Source: Phaeobacter sp. 22II1-1F12B
GTDB lineage: Bacteria > Pseudomonadota > Alphaproteobacteria > Rhodobacterales > Rhodobacteraceae
Reading direction: 5' to 3'
DNA: 64,000 nucleotides
NCBI RefSeq assembly: GCF_002210165.1
Contig: NZ_AQQP01000006.1
Location: forward strand, 186,001-250,000
How positions within the stretch are numbered: position 1 is the stretch's first letter; every line of letters starts with the position of its first letter. Made by a program: the position numbers and the translations under genes. The notes under the pieces are model-generated. The model saw nothing but the letters and a program-made list of their open reading frames with translations. It did no database searches and was not told the origin of the DNA. Below, piece by piece: positions 8,813 through 19,141 of the stretch.

Positions 8813-9655
8813 TCAGTCGGCCAGCGCCACGTCGTAACCGGCGGGCTTGCCTGCGTACATTTCAATCGCGCCTTCGAGCCATGCGTCATATTCTTCTTGG
8901 CTCACCACCTTGACGGTGATCGGCATATAGGCGTGGTCCTTGCCGCAAAGCTCGGAGCACTGGCCGAAATAGACGCCTTCGCGATCCGCTTCGAACCACA
9001 GTTCGGCAAGGCGGCCCGGAACGCCGTCCTGCTTTACGCCAAAGGCCGGAATGGTCCAGGAATGGATCACGTCGGATGCGGTGACCTGAACAACGATGGT
9101 CTTGCCGACGGGAACGACAACGGCGGTATCGGTGGCCAGCAGGTATTCGTCCTGGCTATAGCCCGCCTCTTCGAGGCCGTCGCGCTGCAGCATGAAGCTG
9201 TCGAAGCCGAATTCGTTATCGACATATTCATAGCTCCAGTACCACTGGTTGCCGGTCGCCTTGATGGTGATGTCGCCCTCGGGGATTTCCTGCTGTTCGA
9301 ACAGCACCGGAAGGGAGAACGCGCCAATCAGCACGAGGATAAAGACCGGAATGATCGTCCATGCGATTTCCAGCGGCGTGTTGTGGGTAAAGGACGCCGG
9401 GTTCGGGTTGGCGCGACGGTTGAAGCGCACAATCGCAAAGATCAGCAGCGCGGTCACGAACACCACGATCAGCGTGATGATGACGAGCAGCAGGTGATCG
9501 AGCCCCTGCTGGTCGCGCGCCAGATCAGTCACCGGGGTCTGGAAGTTCACGCCGCCTTGCTTCGGCACCCCGACGATCTCAAGCCCGTCCTGTGCAAGAG
9601 CCGGCAGGGCGGAAAGGACCGTCATCAGCCCCGAGAGTGTGAATACATTTTTCAT
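8813..9655 (-). CDS. ctaC: cytochrome c oxidase subunit II
   Basis: This 280-residue protein starts at ATG 9655 with a signal peptide ending near ALAQ, followed by two membrane helices (about 54-77 and 96-118) and a periplasmic cupredoxin domain. The aromatic patch [10 protein letters not shown] and all CuA ligands are present: His198, Cys233, Glu235 (backbone), Cys237, His241 and Met244. It accepts electrons from cytochrome c. A longer frame starting at 9754 would precede the signal peptide and is rejected. It is the first gene of the ctaC-ctaB-ctaG-ctaE group and is divergent from tldD. Confidence 0.97.
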   Translation of the reverse strand: MKNVFTLSGLMTVLSALPALAQDGLEIVGVPKQGGVNFQTPVTDLARDQQGLDHLLLVIITLIVVFVTALLIFAIVRFNRRANPNPASFTHNTPLEIAWTIIPVFILVLIGAFSLPVLFEQQEIPEGDITIKATGNQWYWSYEYVDNEFGFDSFMLQRDGLEEAGYSQDEYLLATDTAVVVPVGKTIVVQVTASDVIHSWTIPAFGVKQDGVPGRLAELWFEADREGVYFGQCSELCGKDHAYMPITVKVVSQEEYDAWLEGAIEMYAGKPAGYDVALAD

Positions 9656-9837
9656 GTCAGTTCCTGATCGTTTGATCGCGTTCTTATTGCTGGCAGCCGG
9701 GCGCGAACTGGTCCCGCGCATCCGCCCGTTGTATTTGCTGCATGTTAAAACCATATTCTGTCAGACAGATAAAGAGACCTGCTTGCGTCAAACGGACGCT
9801 TTTTTACAAACGACCCCCTCCTGAAAGGCAAAACCCT

Positions 9838-11262
9838 ATGTCAGATGCCCCATTTCGCCCTTTTGAAAGCGCATTTCCGCGGGATGCCGCGCTAAAGCAG
9901 CTCCAAGAGGCGACGGATGGCGCGGATGACGGAGAGCTGTTTGTCGAGCGTCGCCGCTCGGAATCGCTGGCTTTCGACGACGGACGGCTGGTGAATGCCA
10001 GCTATGACGCCGCCGAGGGATTCGGTCTGCGCGCGGTTCGGGGCGAAGTTGCGGGCTATGCCCATTCCACCGAGCTTTCGATGTCGGCGCTGCGCCGGGC
10101 CTCGGAAACCGCGCGGCTCGCGGTTGGCGATGGCGGCGGCACGCTTGCCGATGCGCCCCTGCCGACGAATCGCCGTCTTTATACGGATGACGACCCGATC
10201 TCTGGCGTTTCCTTCCCGGTAAAGGTCGACACACTGCGCGAGATCGATGCCTTTGCCCGCGATCTGGATCCGCGCGTGGTGCAGGTGTCGGCCATGCTCG
10301 GCGCGTCCCTGCAGGAGGTTGAAATCCTGCGCCCCGATGGCGTGCAGGTGCGCGATGTGCGCCCGATGACCCGGCTTAACGTTTCGGTCATCGTCGAATC
10401 GAACGGCCGCCGGGAAACCGGATCGGCAGGCGGCGGAGGGCGTATCGGGCTGGACGGGCTGATCGACCCGCAGGACTGGCAGGCCAAGGCTCGCGAGGCA
10501 CTGCGTATCGCGCTGGTCAATCTCGAAGCGGTCCCTGCCCCGGCGGGCGTGATGGAAGTAGTGCTTGGCCCCGGCTGGCCCGGCATCCTGCTGCACGAGG
10601 CGATCGGCCACGGGCTGGAAGGCGATTTCAACCGCAAGGGCACCAGCGCCTTTGCCGGGCTGATGGGCCAGCAGGTCGCGGCCAAGGGCGTGACCGTGCT
10701 TGACGACGGGACGATTCCCGACCGGCGTGGCTCGATCACTGTCGATGACGAAGGTACGCCCTCGCGTAAAAATGTGCTGATCGAGGACGGCATCCTTGTC
10801 GGTTTCATGCAGGACCGGCAGAACGCCCGGCTCATGGGCGTCGAGCCAACCGGCAACGGGCGGCGCGAGAGCTATGCGCATAAACCCATGCCGCGCATGA
10901 CGAATACCTACATGATGGGCGGCGATGCCGACCCTGCCGATCTTGTCGCCGAGATGAAAGATGGCATCTACGCGGTCGGGTTTGGCGGCGGTCAGGTCGA
11001 TATCACCAACGGCAAGTTCGTATTCTCCTGTACCGAGGCCTACCGCGTGATCGACGGCAAGGTTGGCGCACCGGTCAAGGGCGCCACGCTGATCGGCGAC
11101 GGTGCGACCTCGCTGAAACACATACGCGCGCTTGGCAACGACATGGCGCTTGATCCCGGCATGGGCAATTGCGGCAAAGATGGGCAATGGGTGCCGGTGG
11201 GCGTTGGCCAGCCGACCGTGCTCATGGACGGGCTGACCGTTGGCGGATCTGCGGCCGGCTGA
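9838..11262 (+). CDS. tldD: metalloprotease TldD
   Basis: The 474-residue protein has the TldD zinc motif HEAIGH (His253, Glu254, His258) and the family's glycine-rich C-terminal half, including GNGRRESYAHKPMPRMTNTY. TldD pairs with TldE/PmbA as a protease that degrades unfolded peptides and matures some ribosomally made peptides; PmbA is not in this window. ATG 9838 is preferred over an in-frame start at 9742, whose extra 32 residues are basic and unlike the family. The 182-base gap to divergent ctaC should hold both promoters. Confidence 0.95.
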   Translation: MSDAPFRPFESAFPRDAALKQLQEATDGADDGELFVERRRSESLAFDDGRLVNASYDAAEGFGLRAVRGEVAGYAHSTELSMSALRRASETARLAVGDGGGTLADAPLPTNRRLYTDDDPISGVSFPVKVDTLREIDAFARDLDPRVVQVSAMLGASLQEVEILRPDGVQVRDVRPMTRLNVSVIVESNGRRETGSAGGGGRIGLDGLIDPQDWQAKAREALRIALVNLEAVPAPAGVMEVVLGPGWPGILLHEAIGHGLEGDFNRKGTSAFAGLMGQQVAAKGVTVLDDGTIPDRRGSITVDDEGTPSRKNVLIEDGILVGFMQDRQNARLMGVEPTGNGRRESYAHKPMPRMTNTYMMGGDADPADLVAEMKDGIYAVGFGGGQVDITNGKFVFSCTEAYRVIDGKVGAPVKGATLIGDGATSLKHIRALGNDMALDPGMGNCGKDGQWVPVGVGQPTVLMDGLTVGGSAAG

Positions 11263-11446
11263 CCGGGGCCTGACAGGGCGAGTCGTCGATAGGTTTTGCG
11301 CTGGCATTTCTTGCTTAACAAAGGCCTTACAAATTGGCCCTGTCGGTCGGAATAATTTTCGGAAGAAGAGCGAAAAATCGGTGTCACTTTACGTGCTGTT
11401 AACCAATTCGGCGCTAGCTTGATGAGGCAATCAGGCGGAGTTACGG

Positions 11447-12589
11447 ATGACCGAGGAAAGTTTTTCTTCCACTCACCCCCCACTCCCACCCACCACGGAA
11501 GAAGATCGGTACTCGTGGCTTCGTCTGTTGCGCTCACGCAGGGTCGGTGTGACGACTTTCTACCGACTTTTGTCAGAGCATGGCACGGCGCAGAATGCCC
11601 TTGCCGCGTTGCCCGAAGTGGCGCGCGCTGCCGGTGTGGACGGATATGAAATATGCCCAGCCGGCGTAATAGATGGTGAACTCAGGGCGGCAAGGGCTGT
11701 CAAAGCGCAGCTTTTGTGCCTTGGGTCACCTGATTACCCTCCCGAACTCGCCACCATAGAAGATGCCCCGCCCCTGCTATGGGCCATCGGGGACATATCG
11801 CTGTTGCATCAACCTGCCATCGGCATGGTTGGCGCGCGCAATGCGTCCTCGCTTGGGACCCGCATGGCCCGTGCCCTTGCCCGCGATCTGGGGGAGCAGG
11901 GCTTTGTCGTCGCCTCGGGCCTGGCGCGCGGCATTGACGCGGCCGCGCATCTGGCGGCGCTGCCCACGGGCACGATTGCCGTCATGGCGGGCGGGGTCGA
12001 TGCGATCTACCCGCCGGAAAACGCCGCGCTGGCCCATGACATCGCCGCCAAGGGTCTGCGTATCTCGGAACAGCCGATGGGGCAGACGCCCATGTCGCGC
12101 CATTTCCCGCCACGGAACCGCATCATCTCGGGCCTGTCCCGCGCCGTCGTCGTGATCGAGGCGGCGATGAAATCCGGCAGCCTGATCACCGCGCGTGATG
12201 CGCTGGATCAGGGCCGCGATGTACTGGCGGTGCCGGGTCACCCCTTTGATGCGCGCGCCGCGGGCTGCAATATGCTGATCCGCGACGGGGCCACGCTGGT
12301 GCGCAATGCCGAGGACGTGCTGAATGCGCTGTCTCCGCGCCGCGCCCCGATCCAGGCCGATCTGCTCGACGACATTCCTCCGCCCCCGCCGGAACGCCGC
12401 AGTCTGCGCGAAACCGCCGCGCTGCACAGCCAGATCCTCGACCGGCTCGGCCCCGCGCCGCTGGCCGAGGACCAGCTTATCCGCGATCTCGCCCTCGGGC
12501 CGAATATCGTGGCCCCGGCGCTGGTCGATCTGGAGATAGACGGCAAGATCGAACGTCACTCTGGCGGTCTGCTCGCCCGGGCACGCTGA
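11447..12589 (+). CDS. dprA: DNA-processing protein DprA
   Basis: The 380-residue protein loads RecA onto incoming single-stranded DNA during transformation. It has a short N-terminal helical domain, the Rossmann-like DprA core with MVGARNASSLGTRMA, VVASGLARGIDAAAH and GGVDAIYPPEN, and a C-terminal winged-helix (DML1-like) domain after a proline-rich linker (PPPPPE). The N-terminus is rich in Ser, Pro and Thr. It stands alone between tldD and topA. Other competence genes are not nearby. Confidence 0.96.
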   Translation: MTEESFSSTHPPLPPTTEEDRYSWLRLLRSRRVGVTTFYRLLSEHGTAQNALAALPEVARAAGVDGYEICPAGVIDGELRAARAVKAQLLCLGSPDYPPELATIEDAPPLLWAIGDISLLHQPAIGMVGARNASSLGTRMARALARDLGEQGFVVASGLARGIDAAAHLAALPTGTIAVMAGGVDAIYPPENAALAHDIAAKGLRISEQPMGQTPMSRHFPPRNRIISGLSRAVVVIEAAMKSGSLITARDALDQGRDVLAVPGHPFDARAAGCNMLIRDGATLVRNAEDVLNALSPRRAPIQADLLDDIPPPPPERRSLRETAALHSQILDRLGPAPLAEDQLIRDLALGPNIVAPALVDLEIDGKIERHSGGLLARAR

Positions 12590-12768
12590 ATTCGCTCGTT
12601 CGACCTCATCGTAGCTTCGTACAAGTGCCTGCGACACGTGCATCCGGCAAGCCCCAGCAACGTCAGATTGACGCGCCGTTTGCAGACGCATTGACATTAC
12701 ACCCTTGCACCCCACATGTTGCGCCGTCATAGAGCAGCCCCGCATCCGCATATGAGGTAAAGCGTTAA

Positions 12769-15402
12769 ATGCCTGTAGTCGTTGTAGAATCTCCGGCCAA
12801 AGCGAAGACAATCAATAAATACCTTGGCCCCGGATACACGGTTCTGGCCTCTTACGGGCATGTGCGGGACCTGCCGCCAAAGGACGGATCGGTCGATCCC
12901 GAGCACGATTTCGAGATGAAATGGGAAGTCGCCTCGGACAGCAAGAAACACATGAAAGCCATTGCCGACGCATTGGCCGAAGACGGCGAGTTGATCCTCG
13001 CGACCGACCCCGACCGCGAGGGCGAGGCGATCAGCTGGCACCTGCAGGAGGCGTTGACCAAGCGCCGGTCGATCAAGAAGGACACGCCGGTCAGCCGCGT
13101 GACTTTCAACGCGATCACCAAGGACGCGGTTGCTCAGGCAATGGCCAACCCGCGCCAGGTCGACATGCCGCTGGTCGAGGCCTATCTCGCCCGCCGCGCG
13201 CTCGACTACCTTGTGGGTTTCAACCTTTCGCCCGTGCTCTGGCGCAAACTGCCCGGCGCGAAATCGGCGGGACGTGTGCAATCGGTCTGCCTGCGCCTGA
13301 TCGTCGAACGCGAGATGGAGATCGAGGCGTTCAATGCCCGCGAATACTGGTCGGTCAAGGCCATGCTCGCCACGCCGCGCGGTCAGGAATACGAAGCCCG
13401 GCTAACGGTGCTCGCCGGTAAAAAGCTCGAACGTTACGATATCGAGAATGAAACGCAGGCCGAACTGGCGGTTCAGGCGATCAACAGTCGCGACCTCACC
13501 GTGCAATCGGTCGAGGCGAAACCTGCCACGCGCAACCCTTCCGCGCCGTTCATGACCTCGACCCTGCAGCAGGAAGCCAGCCGCAAGTTCGGCATGGGCG
13601 CGCGCCAGACCATGAGCACGGCGCAGCGTCTGTATGAGGCCGGACACATTACTTATATGCGGACGGACGGCATCGACATGGCGCCCGAAGCGGTCAGCGC
13701 CGCGCGCGATGCGATCCAGAGCCGCTATGGCAAGGAATACGTGCCCGGCAGTCCGCGCATATACAAGAACAAGGCAAAGAACGCACAGGAAGCCCACGAA
13801 TGTATCCGCCCGACCGACATGGCGGCGGATGCGGAATCGCTCAACCTGCGCGAACCGGACCAGCGCAAGCTGTACGACCTGATCTGGAAACGGACACTGG
13901 CCTGCCAGATGGAATCGGCGCGGCTTGAACGCACCACGGTCGATATCGGCAGCAAGGATGAACAGGTCCAGCTGCGCGCCACAGGTCAGGTTCTGCTGTT
14001 TGACGGTTTCCTCAAGGTCTACGAGGAAGGCCGCGACGATTCGGTTGTCGATGACGATGACAAGCGCCTGCCGCAGATCAGCCAGGACGAAAAGGCCGAC
14101 AAGCGCTCGGTCACGCCCGAGCAGCATTTCACCCAGCCCCCGCCCCGCTATACCGAGGCGACGCTGGTCAAGAAGATGGAGGAGCTCGGCATCGGGCGTC
14201 CGTCGACCTATGCCAGCATCGTCACCACGATTCAGGACCGCGAATATGTTCGTAAGGACAAGAACCGCCTGATCCCAGAGGACAAGGGGCGGCTGGTGAT
14301 CGCCTTCCTGCAGAACTATTTCCGCCGCTACGTCGGGTATGATTTCACCGCCGGGCTCGAGGACGAGCTTGACCATGTGAGTGCCGGTGACGCCGATTAC
14401 AAAGCGGTGCTGGCCCGGTTCTGGCGCGATTTCTCGGCGGCTATTGCCGAAACCAGCGAATTGCGCATCACGGATGTGCTGGAAAAAATCAACGAGGTGC
14501 TCGAGCCGCACCTGTTCCCGCCCACCGAGGATGGCAGCGATCCGCGGCTTTGCCCGAATTGCGGTGCAGGTCGGCTGTCGATGCGTACCGCCCGGTCGGG
14601 CGGCGCGTTTATCGGTTGTTCCAACTACCCCGAATGCCGCTATACCCGCGCCTTTGGCCCTCCGGGTGCCGAGGATGACGGGGCGATTCCGCCCGATGGC
14701 AAGCTGCTGGGCACCGATCAGGGCGACGAGATCCGCGTTTTCAAGGGACGCTTCGGCCCCTATGTGCAGCGTGGCCCGGTCACCGAGGAAAACAAGAAAC
14801 CGCCGCGCCAGTCCGTGCCCAAGGAATGGCCCGCCGAAGAGCTTGACCTTGAACGCGCCGTGAAACTGCTGAGCCTGCCGCGCGAGATCGGCCCCCATCC
14901 CGAGGACGGGATCATGGTCTGGTCGAACATCGGACGCTACGGGCCCTATCTAAAACACGCGCCCAGCACATCTGACCGGGGTGGCACCAATGCCAACCTC
15001 GAGAGTCTCGAGGAAGTGTTCACCGTGGGCATGAACCGCGCCGTGCAGCTTTTGGCCGAAAAGGTCGCAAGCCGGGGCGGACGCGGGGCCGCCGCCAAGA
15101 CCCTGCGCGAGATCGGCGAACACCCGGATGCGGGCGGCCAGATCAGCATCATGGAAGGCAAGTATGGGCCTTACGTGAAATGGGAAAAGATCAACGCCAC
15201 CCTGCCCAAAGAAGTGGAACCGGATTCGGTCACGATGGACATGGCTATCGAACTGATCGCGGAGAAAGCGGCAAAGTCGGGCAAGAAAGCCCCGGCCAAG
15301 AAAAAAGCCGCCGCCAAGAAAGCCCCTGCCAAAAAGACGGCGGCGAAAAAGACCACCGCGAAAAAGAAAGCGCCTGCGAAGAAAGCCGAAGGCGACGACT
15401 GA
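12769..15402 (+). CDS. topA: DNA topoisomerase I
   Basis: The 877-residue type IA topoisomerase relaxes negative supercoils. The TOPRIM domain opens with VVVESPAKAKTINKYLG and carries the metal-binding ATDPDREGEAISWHL motif; the catalytic tyrosine is Tyr296 in ITYMRTDG. One C4 zinc ribbon (CPNCG...CSNYPEC) is followed by three or so topo C-terminal repeats (each with GRYGPYLK or KYGPYVK). The last 45 residues are an Ala/Lys/Pro-rich basic tail of histone H1-like character that should add nonspecific DNA binding. Confidence 0.98.
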   Translation: MPVVVVESPAKAKTINKYLGPGYTVLASYGHVRDLPPKDGSVDPEHDFEMKWEVASDSKKHMKAIADALAEDGELILATDPDREGEAISWHLQEALTKRRSIKKDTPVSRVTFNAITKDAVAQAMANPRQVDMPLVEAYLARRALDYLVGFNLSPVLWRKLPGAKSAGRVQSVCLRLIVEREMEIEAFNAREYWSVKAMLATPRGQEYEARLTVLAGKKLERYDIENETQAELAVQAINSRDLTVQSVEAKPATRNPSAPFMTSTLQQEASRKFGMGARQTMSTAQRLYEAGHITYMRTDGIDMAPEAVSAARDAIQSRYGKEYVPGSPRIYKNKAKNAQEAHECIRPTDMAADAESLNLREPDQRKLYDLIWKRTLACQMESARLERTTVDIGSKDEQVQLRATGQVLLFDGFLKVYEEGRDDSVVDDDDKRLPQISQDEKADKRSVTPEQHFTQPPPRYTEATLVKKMEELGIGRPSTYASIVTTIQDREYVRKDKNRLIPEDKGRLVIAFLQNYFRRYVGYDFTAGLEDELDHVSAGDADYKAVLARFWRDFSAAIAETSELRITDVLEKINEVLEPHLFPPTEDGSDPRLCPNCGAGRLSMRTARSGGAFIGCSNYPECRYTRAFGPPGAEDDGAIPPDGKLLGTDQGDEIRVFKGRFGPYVQRGPVTEENKKPPRQSVPKEWPAEELDLERAVKLLSLPREIGPHPEDGIMVWSNIGRYGPYLKHAPSTSDRGGTNANLESLEEVFTVGMNRAVQLLAEKVASRGGRGAAAKTLREIGEHPDAGGQISIMEGKYGPYVKWEKINATLPKEVEPDSVTMDMAIELIAEKAAKSGKKAPAKKKAAAKKAPAKKTAAKKTTAKKKAPAKKAEGDD

Positions 15403-15542
15403 CGCTTCATTGTGCGCGGCCTTGTGGGGCCGTGCCTTTGCGCGCCGTCTTAACCGGCGCGCGCCCGGCTGCACGCCAATCGCGTTGACTCTCTTCTTCC
15501 CCAGGGTCACATAAAGACAGACGCAGAAACTCGGGGATTTCC

Positions 15543-16246
15543 ATGAAAAAGATATACGATTCCGCCGCCGAAGCGCTGGATGGCATATTGTTCGACGGCA
15601 TGCTGATCGCGGCCGGCGGCTTTGGCCTTTGCGGCATTCCGGAGCTGCTGATCGATGCGATCAAGGAGGCGGGCACCAAGGATCTGACCGTTGCCTCGAA
15701 CAACGCGGGCGTTGACGATTTCGGCCTTGGCGTGCTGCTTCAGACCAAGCAGGTCAAGAAGATGATGTCGTCCTACGTGGGCGAAAACGCCGAATTCATG
15801 CGCCAATACCTGAGCGGCGAGCTGGAGCTGGAATTCAACCCGCAGGGCACTCTGGCCGAGCGCATGCGCGCCGGTGGCAGCGGCATCCCCGGGTTCTACA
15901 CTAAGACCGGCGTCGGCACGCAGATTGCCGAGGGCAAAGAGGTCAAGCAGTTCCACGGCGAGGATTACATCCTTGAGGAAGGTATCTTTGCCGATCTCTC
16001 GATCGTGAAAGCCTGGAAGGCCGATGACACCGGCAACCTGATCTTCCGCAAGACCGCGCGCAACTTTAACCCGCCCGCCGCCATGTGCGGCAAGATCTGC
16101 GTGGCCGAGGTTGAAGAGATTGTGCCGCGCGGCTCGCTCGACCCGGATCACATCCATTTGCCGGGCATCTACGTGCACCGCCTGATCCAGGGCGAGCACG
16201 AGAAGCGGATCGAAAAAGTGACAACCCGCGCGAAGGAGAACGCATA

Positions 16247-16247
<1 letters not shown>
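15543..16247 (+). CDS. scoA: 3-oxoacid CoA-transferase subunit A
   Basis: The 234-residue subunit A of succinyl-CoA:3-ketoacid CoA-transferase moves CoA from succinyl-CoA to acetoacetate for ketone-body or PHB use. The family I signature [10 protein letters not shown] and the SNNAG motif lie in the first 60 residues. It is immediately followed by subunit B with a one-base stop/start overlap, so the pair is translated together. The subunit length is typical of the two-chain bacterial enzyme. Confidence 0.95.
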
Positions 16248-16870
<623 letters not shown>

Positions 16871-16892
16871 TCGGATTCATTATTGACAGTAA

Positions 16893-16919
16893 GGCCGGGC
16901 GGTTGCGCCCGGCCTTTTT
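16893..16919 (+). terminator. rho-independent terminator after scoAB
   Basis: GGCCGGGC (16893-16900) and GCCCGGCC (16907-16914) form a GC-rich stem with a six-base loop, followed directly by TTTTT. It lies 22 bases after the scoB stop. Confidence 0.9.
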
Positions 16920-16997
16920 CATTTCCGTCGCAGGTCTCAAGAATTTAAGAAATTCTTGGCAAATTTCTGATCAGAAATTTGGCGCGTTATGCGCCGC

Positions 16998-17885
16998 TCA
17001 GTTCATCGTCACGAAGACGCAGCCGTCCGAAATGAGTTCAGGCGGTGTCTGACACAGCGCGCTTGCAACCTGAAACGCAGCAAGCACCTTGGGCACGTAA
17101 TCACGGGTCTCGGCATAGGGTGGAACACCTTTGTGTGATTTCACCGCCCCCTCGCCCGCGTTATACCCGGCCAGAACGAGGATCGGGTCACTGCCGAATT
17201 CCCCCATCAGCCAGTCGAGATATTTCACCCCGCCGGAGATGCTCTGATCCGGTGCCAGCCGGTCTTTGACGCCAAAGCGCGTGGCGGTATCCGGCATAAG
17301 CTGCATCAGCCCCGCTGCCCCGGCCGTGCTGAGCGCATCCGTCCGGCCAGAGGATTCGACGGCGATCACGGCAAGCACCAGCGCAGGTGAAACCTTGGTG
17401 CCGACCGTGCTCTTCAGGATCGGAATGCCCTGCGTTCTGGCGATATCCTGCATCGCCTGAAGCCTTGGGGCCGCGACCTTGCCGGAACTGCTCAGCACGT
17501 TGAGCGCGGGGGCAAGCCGACCCGGACCGCTGCCGGACATATCGGGCGAAACCGCCTCCCAGAACCAGTCGTAGCGACCGGAGGACGACTGCCTGCTTGG
17601 CCCATCCGGGCTGGGCTCGGCAGTCGGAAGCGGTTCGACGGGAAATGCGGGCCGCGCCGCCAGCACGGCGGCCTGCTCCGCCGGATCGATCTGCACCGTG
17701 ATCCGTTTGCGCGCCACTTTCGGCGCGGTCGCCGTGCGCGCACCAGGAGCGGTCACGCGCTTGGCGGAAAATTCGGGAAATGGCGCGGGCGTATCACCCC
17801 GACCGGGAATCGGGCTTGCCAGCGCCAGGCCAATCAGGCCGAAAGCGAGCGCGCGAAAGGTCATGACTTGCCTCATAATTTTCAT
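16998..17885 (-). CDS. lytic transglycosylase, SLT domain
   Basis: The C-terminal half is an SLT-type lysozyme-like domain that cleaves peptidoglycan glycan strands. The catalytic Glu is in AVIAVESSGR, followed by the conserved TAGAAGLMQLMPDTA and AGYNAGEGAV motifs. The N-terminal half is a signal peptide and a Pro/Ala-rich linker. ATG 17885 is chosen because it begins just before the hydrophobic segment (TFRALAFGLIGLALA); further in-frame ATGs at 17876 and 17864 are possible. It is divergent from the first pilin gene, so a role in opening the wall for the pilus is possible but unproven. Confidence 0.9.
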   Translation of the reverse strand: MKIMRQVMTFRALAFGLIGLALASPIPGRGDTPAPFPEFSAKRVTAPGARTATAPKVARKRITVQIDPAEQAAVLAARPAFPVEPLPTAEPSPDGPSRQSSSGRYDWFWEAVSPDMSGSGPGRLAPALNVLSSSGKVAAPRLQAMQDIARTQGIPILKSTVGTKVSPALVLAVIAVESSGRTDALSTAGAAGLMQLMPDTATRFGVKDRLAPDQSISGGVKYLDWLMGEFGSDPILVLAGYNAGEGAVKSHKGVPPYAETRDYVPKVLAAFQVASALCQTPPELISDGCVFVTMN

Positions 17886-18197
17886 GTTTTCCACAAGTCT
17901 TGCCACGCAGCGGCCGGATTGCCAGCTTTTCGGAAACGATTCAGAATATTCGCTTTGATTTGACACCCAAATGCATCGCTCTTTCGGTTAGAGAACGCGG
18001 AACGCATCTATAATTTCCATTATATTTCAGACAATTGCCCCGCCTCGCAGGCAACAACTCGGCTTTGAGGCCAAAATTCCCGGATTATGCCCAACTATTG
18101 CCATGGCTGAACGCGATAAGCTCTTCATCCCGGTCGAGAATTTCCTGTTCGACTGAATATGTACCAACTTTTCTAGCGATCCTATGGAGGGACCAAA
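17886..18197. other. 312-base divergent intergenic region upstream of first pilin gene
   Basis: No coding frame with family similarity is seen. The region is AT-richer than its neighbours and should hold promoters for the transglycosylase and for pilin copy 1. A Shine-Dalgarno TGGAGGGA lies at 18185-18192. A stretch around 18066-18110 loosely resembles one at about 18719-18755 upstream of pilin copy 2, which suggests that the promoter region was duplicated along with the gene. Confidence 0.4.
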
Positions 18198-18401
18198 ATG
18201 AACAAGTTTCTAAACAAATTCCGCAAAGACGAAGACGGCGCTGTTACGGTTGACTGGGTCGTTCTGACCGCAGCAGTCGTTGCCCTGGCGGGTGCCGCAT
18301 ACACCTCGATCTCCTCGGGCACCACCAGCCTGACCGAGAGCACCGGCTCCTTCATCTCCGGCAAAAGCCCGAGCGGCAGCGGCGAAAGCGAAGCCGAATA
18401 A
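18198..18401 (+). CDS. Flp-like type IVb pilin, copy 1
   Basis: The 67-residue protein has a basic N-terminus (MNKFLNKFRKDEDG), a probable prepilin cleavage site after Gly, and a hydrophobic helix AVTVDWVVLTAAVVALAGAA, followed by a Ser/Thr/Gly-rich tail. The layout is that of Flp pilins, but position +5 after the cleavage site is Asp and +6 is Trp, where Flp pilins have Glu-Tyr. It would be processed by the CpaA-type peptidase encoded at 28977. It differs from copy 2 at only two residues. A strong terminator follows, in keeping with high expression as a separate transcript. Confidence 0.88.
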   Translation: MNKFLNKFRKDEDGAVTVDWVVLTAAVVALAGAAYTSISSGTTSLTESTGSFISGKSPSGSGESEAE

Positions 18402-18430
18402 TCTTTCCAAACGATCTGTCCGATCGTTCG

Positions 18431-18463
18431 AACCGCGTCCTCTTTCCGAGGGCGCGGTTTTTC
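18431..18463 (+). terminator. rho-independent terminator after pilin copy 1
   Basis: AACCGCGTCCTC (18431-18442) and GAGGGCGCGGTT (18448-18459) form a 12-base stem with one wobble pair, followed by TTTTTC. It ends the single-gene transcript of pilin copy 1. Confidence 0.88.
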
Positions 18464-18850
18464 TTTGCCCGGCAGGGTTTATCCTATGATCGAAACCACT
18501 TCGCGCCAACTCTGCATACAGGGAGAGTCGCTCGCCCCTTCGGTTCGGATTCTGCCAGCGCAGCAAGTGCCGGTCCTTGCGAAAACCCAGACACAGTATG
18601 AACACATTCGCCGCGATCCCCCCACCCCGGGCAGTGGTCGCACCTATATATTCAAGGGCTTACAGAATATCCCTCAAAATTTAACGACTCTGTCGAAAGC
18701 GGCGCAAAAAACGAAAATTGATGCCAAATTACTGCCCCAATCCAACGACTATACTCGTTTCAGGCCACGGGATCCGGGTTCGGCAATTTCGCCGCCAACC
18801 GGCAAGCGCGGTCTGTATCGCCAGTATATGATCCTATGGAGGGACCAAGT
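18464..18850. other. 387-base gap between pilin copies
   Basis: It probably contains the promoter and leader of pilin copy 2. The ribosome-binding segment GATCCTATGGAGGGACCAA (18830-18848) is identical to that of copy 1. An open frame at 18465-18854 has no recognisable similarity and its composition changes midway, so it is not called as a gene. Confidence 0.4.
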
Positions 18851-19054
18851 ATGAACAAGTTTCTAAACAAATTCCGCAAAGACGAAGACGGCGCCGTTAC
18901 GGTTGACTGGGTCGTTCTGACCGCAGCAGTCGTTGCCCTTGCAGGCGCGGCCTATACCTCGATCTCCTCGGGCACCACCAGCCTGACCGAAAGCACGGGC
19001 TCCTTCATCTCCGGCAAGACCCCCGGCGGCAGCGGCGAAAGCGAAGCCGAATAA
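18851..19054 (+). CDS. Flp-like type IVb pilin, copy 2
   Basis: The 67-residue product is identical to copy 1 except for Lys-Thr-Pro-Gly instead of Lys-Ser-Pro-Ser near residues 56-58, and the coding DNA is nearly identical, so the duplication is recent or kept uniform by gene conversion. ATG 18851 follows TGGAGGGA; an earlier in-frame ATG at 18836 lies inside that ribosome-binding segment. The same Asp at +5 after the putative Gly/Ala cleavage site is present. No clear terminator separates it from copy 3. Confidence 0.88.
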   Translation: MNKFLNKFRKDEDGAVTVDWVVLTAAVVALAGAAYTSISSGTTSLTESTGSFISGKTPGGSGESEAE

Positions 19055-19141
19055 TCTCTTGCCCGGACAGGCGGTCGACGTCGCTATGCATTTCGACCTT
19101 GGCCCCTGTCCGCCAACGCTTGCGCAACCTGCGAGGACATA

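Noticed and set aside
9785-9805. Short hairpin with T-run upstream of tldD
   Set aside because: The stem is only five pairs; its position just before the tldD start fits neither a terminator of a known transcript nor a known regulator site.
13402-14898. Open frame of about 498 codons on the minus strand opposite topA
   Set aside because: It lies wholly inside topA, has no family features and is an expected antisense shadow in GC-rich codon-biased DNA.
15280-15400. Lys/Ala/Pro repeats at the 3' end of topA as a possible separate gene
   Set aside because: The frame is continuous with topA, and basic tails are common on alphaproteobacterial TopA.
18465-18854. Open frame of 129 codons between pilin copies
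   Set aside because: It has no similarity, uneven composition, starts inside a terminator tail and overlaps the pilin copy 2 start.
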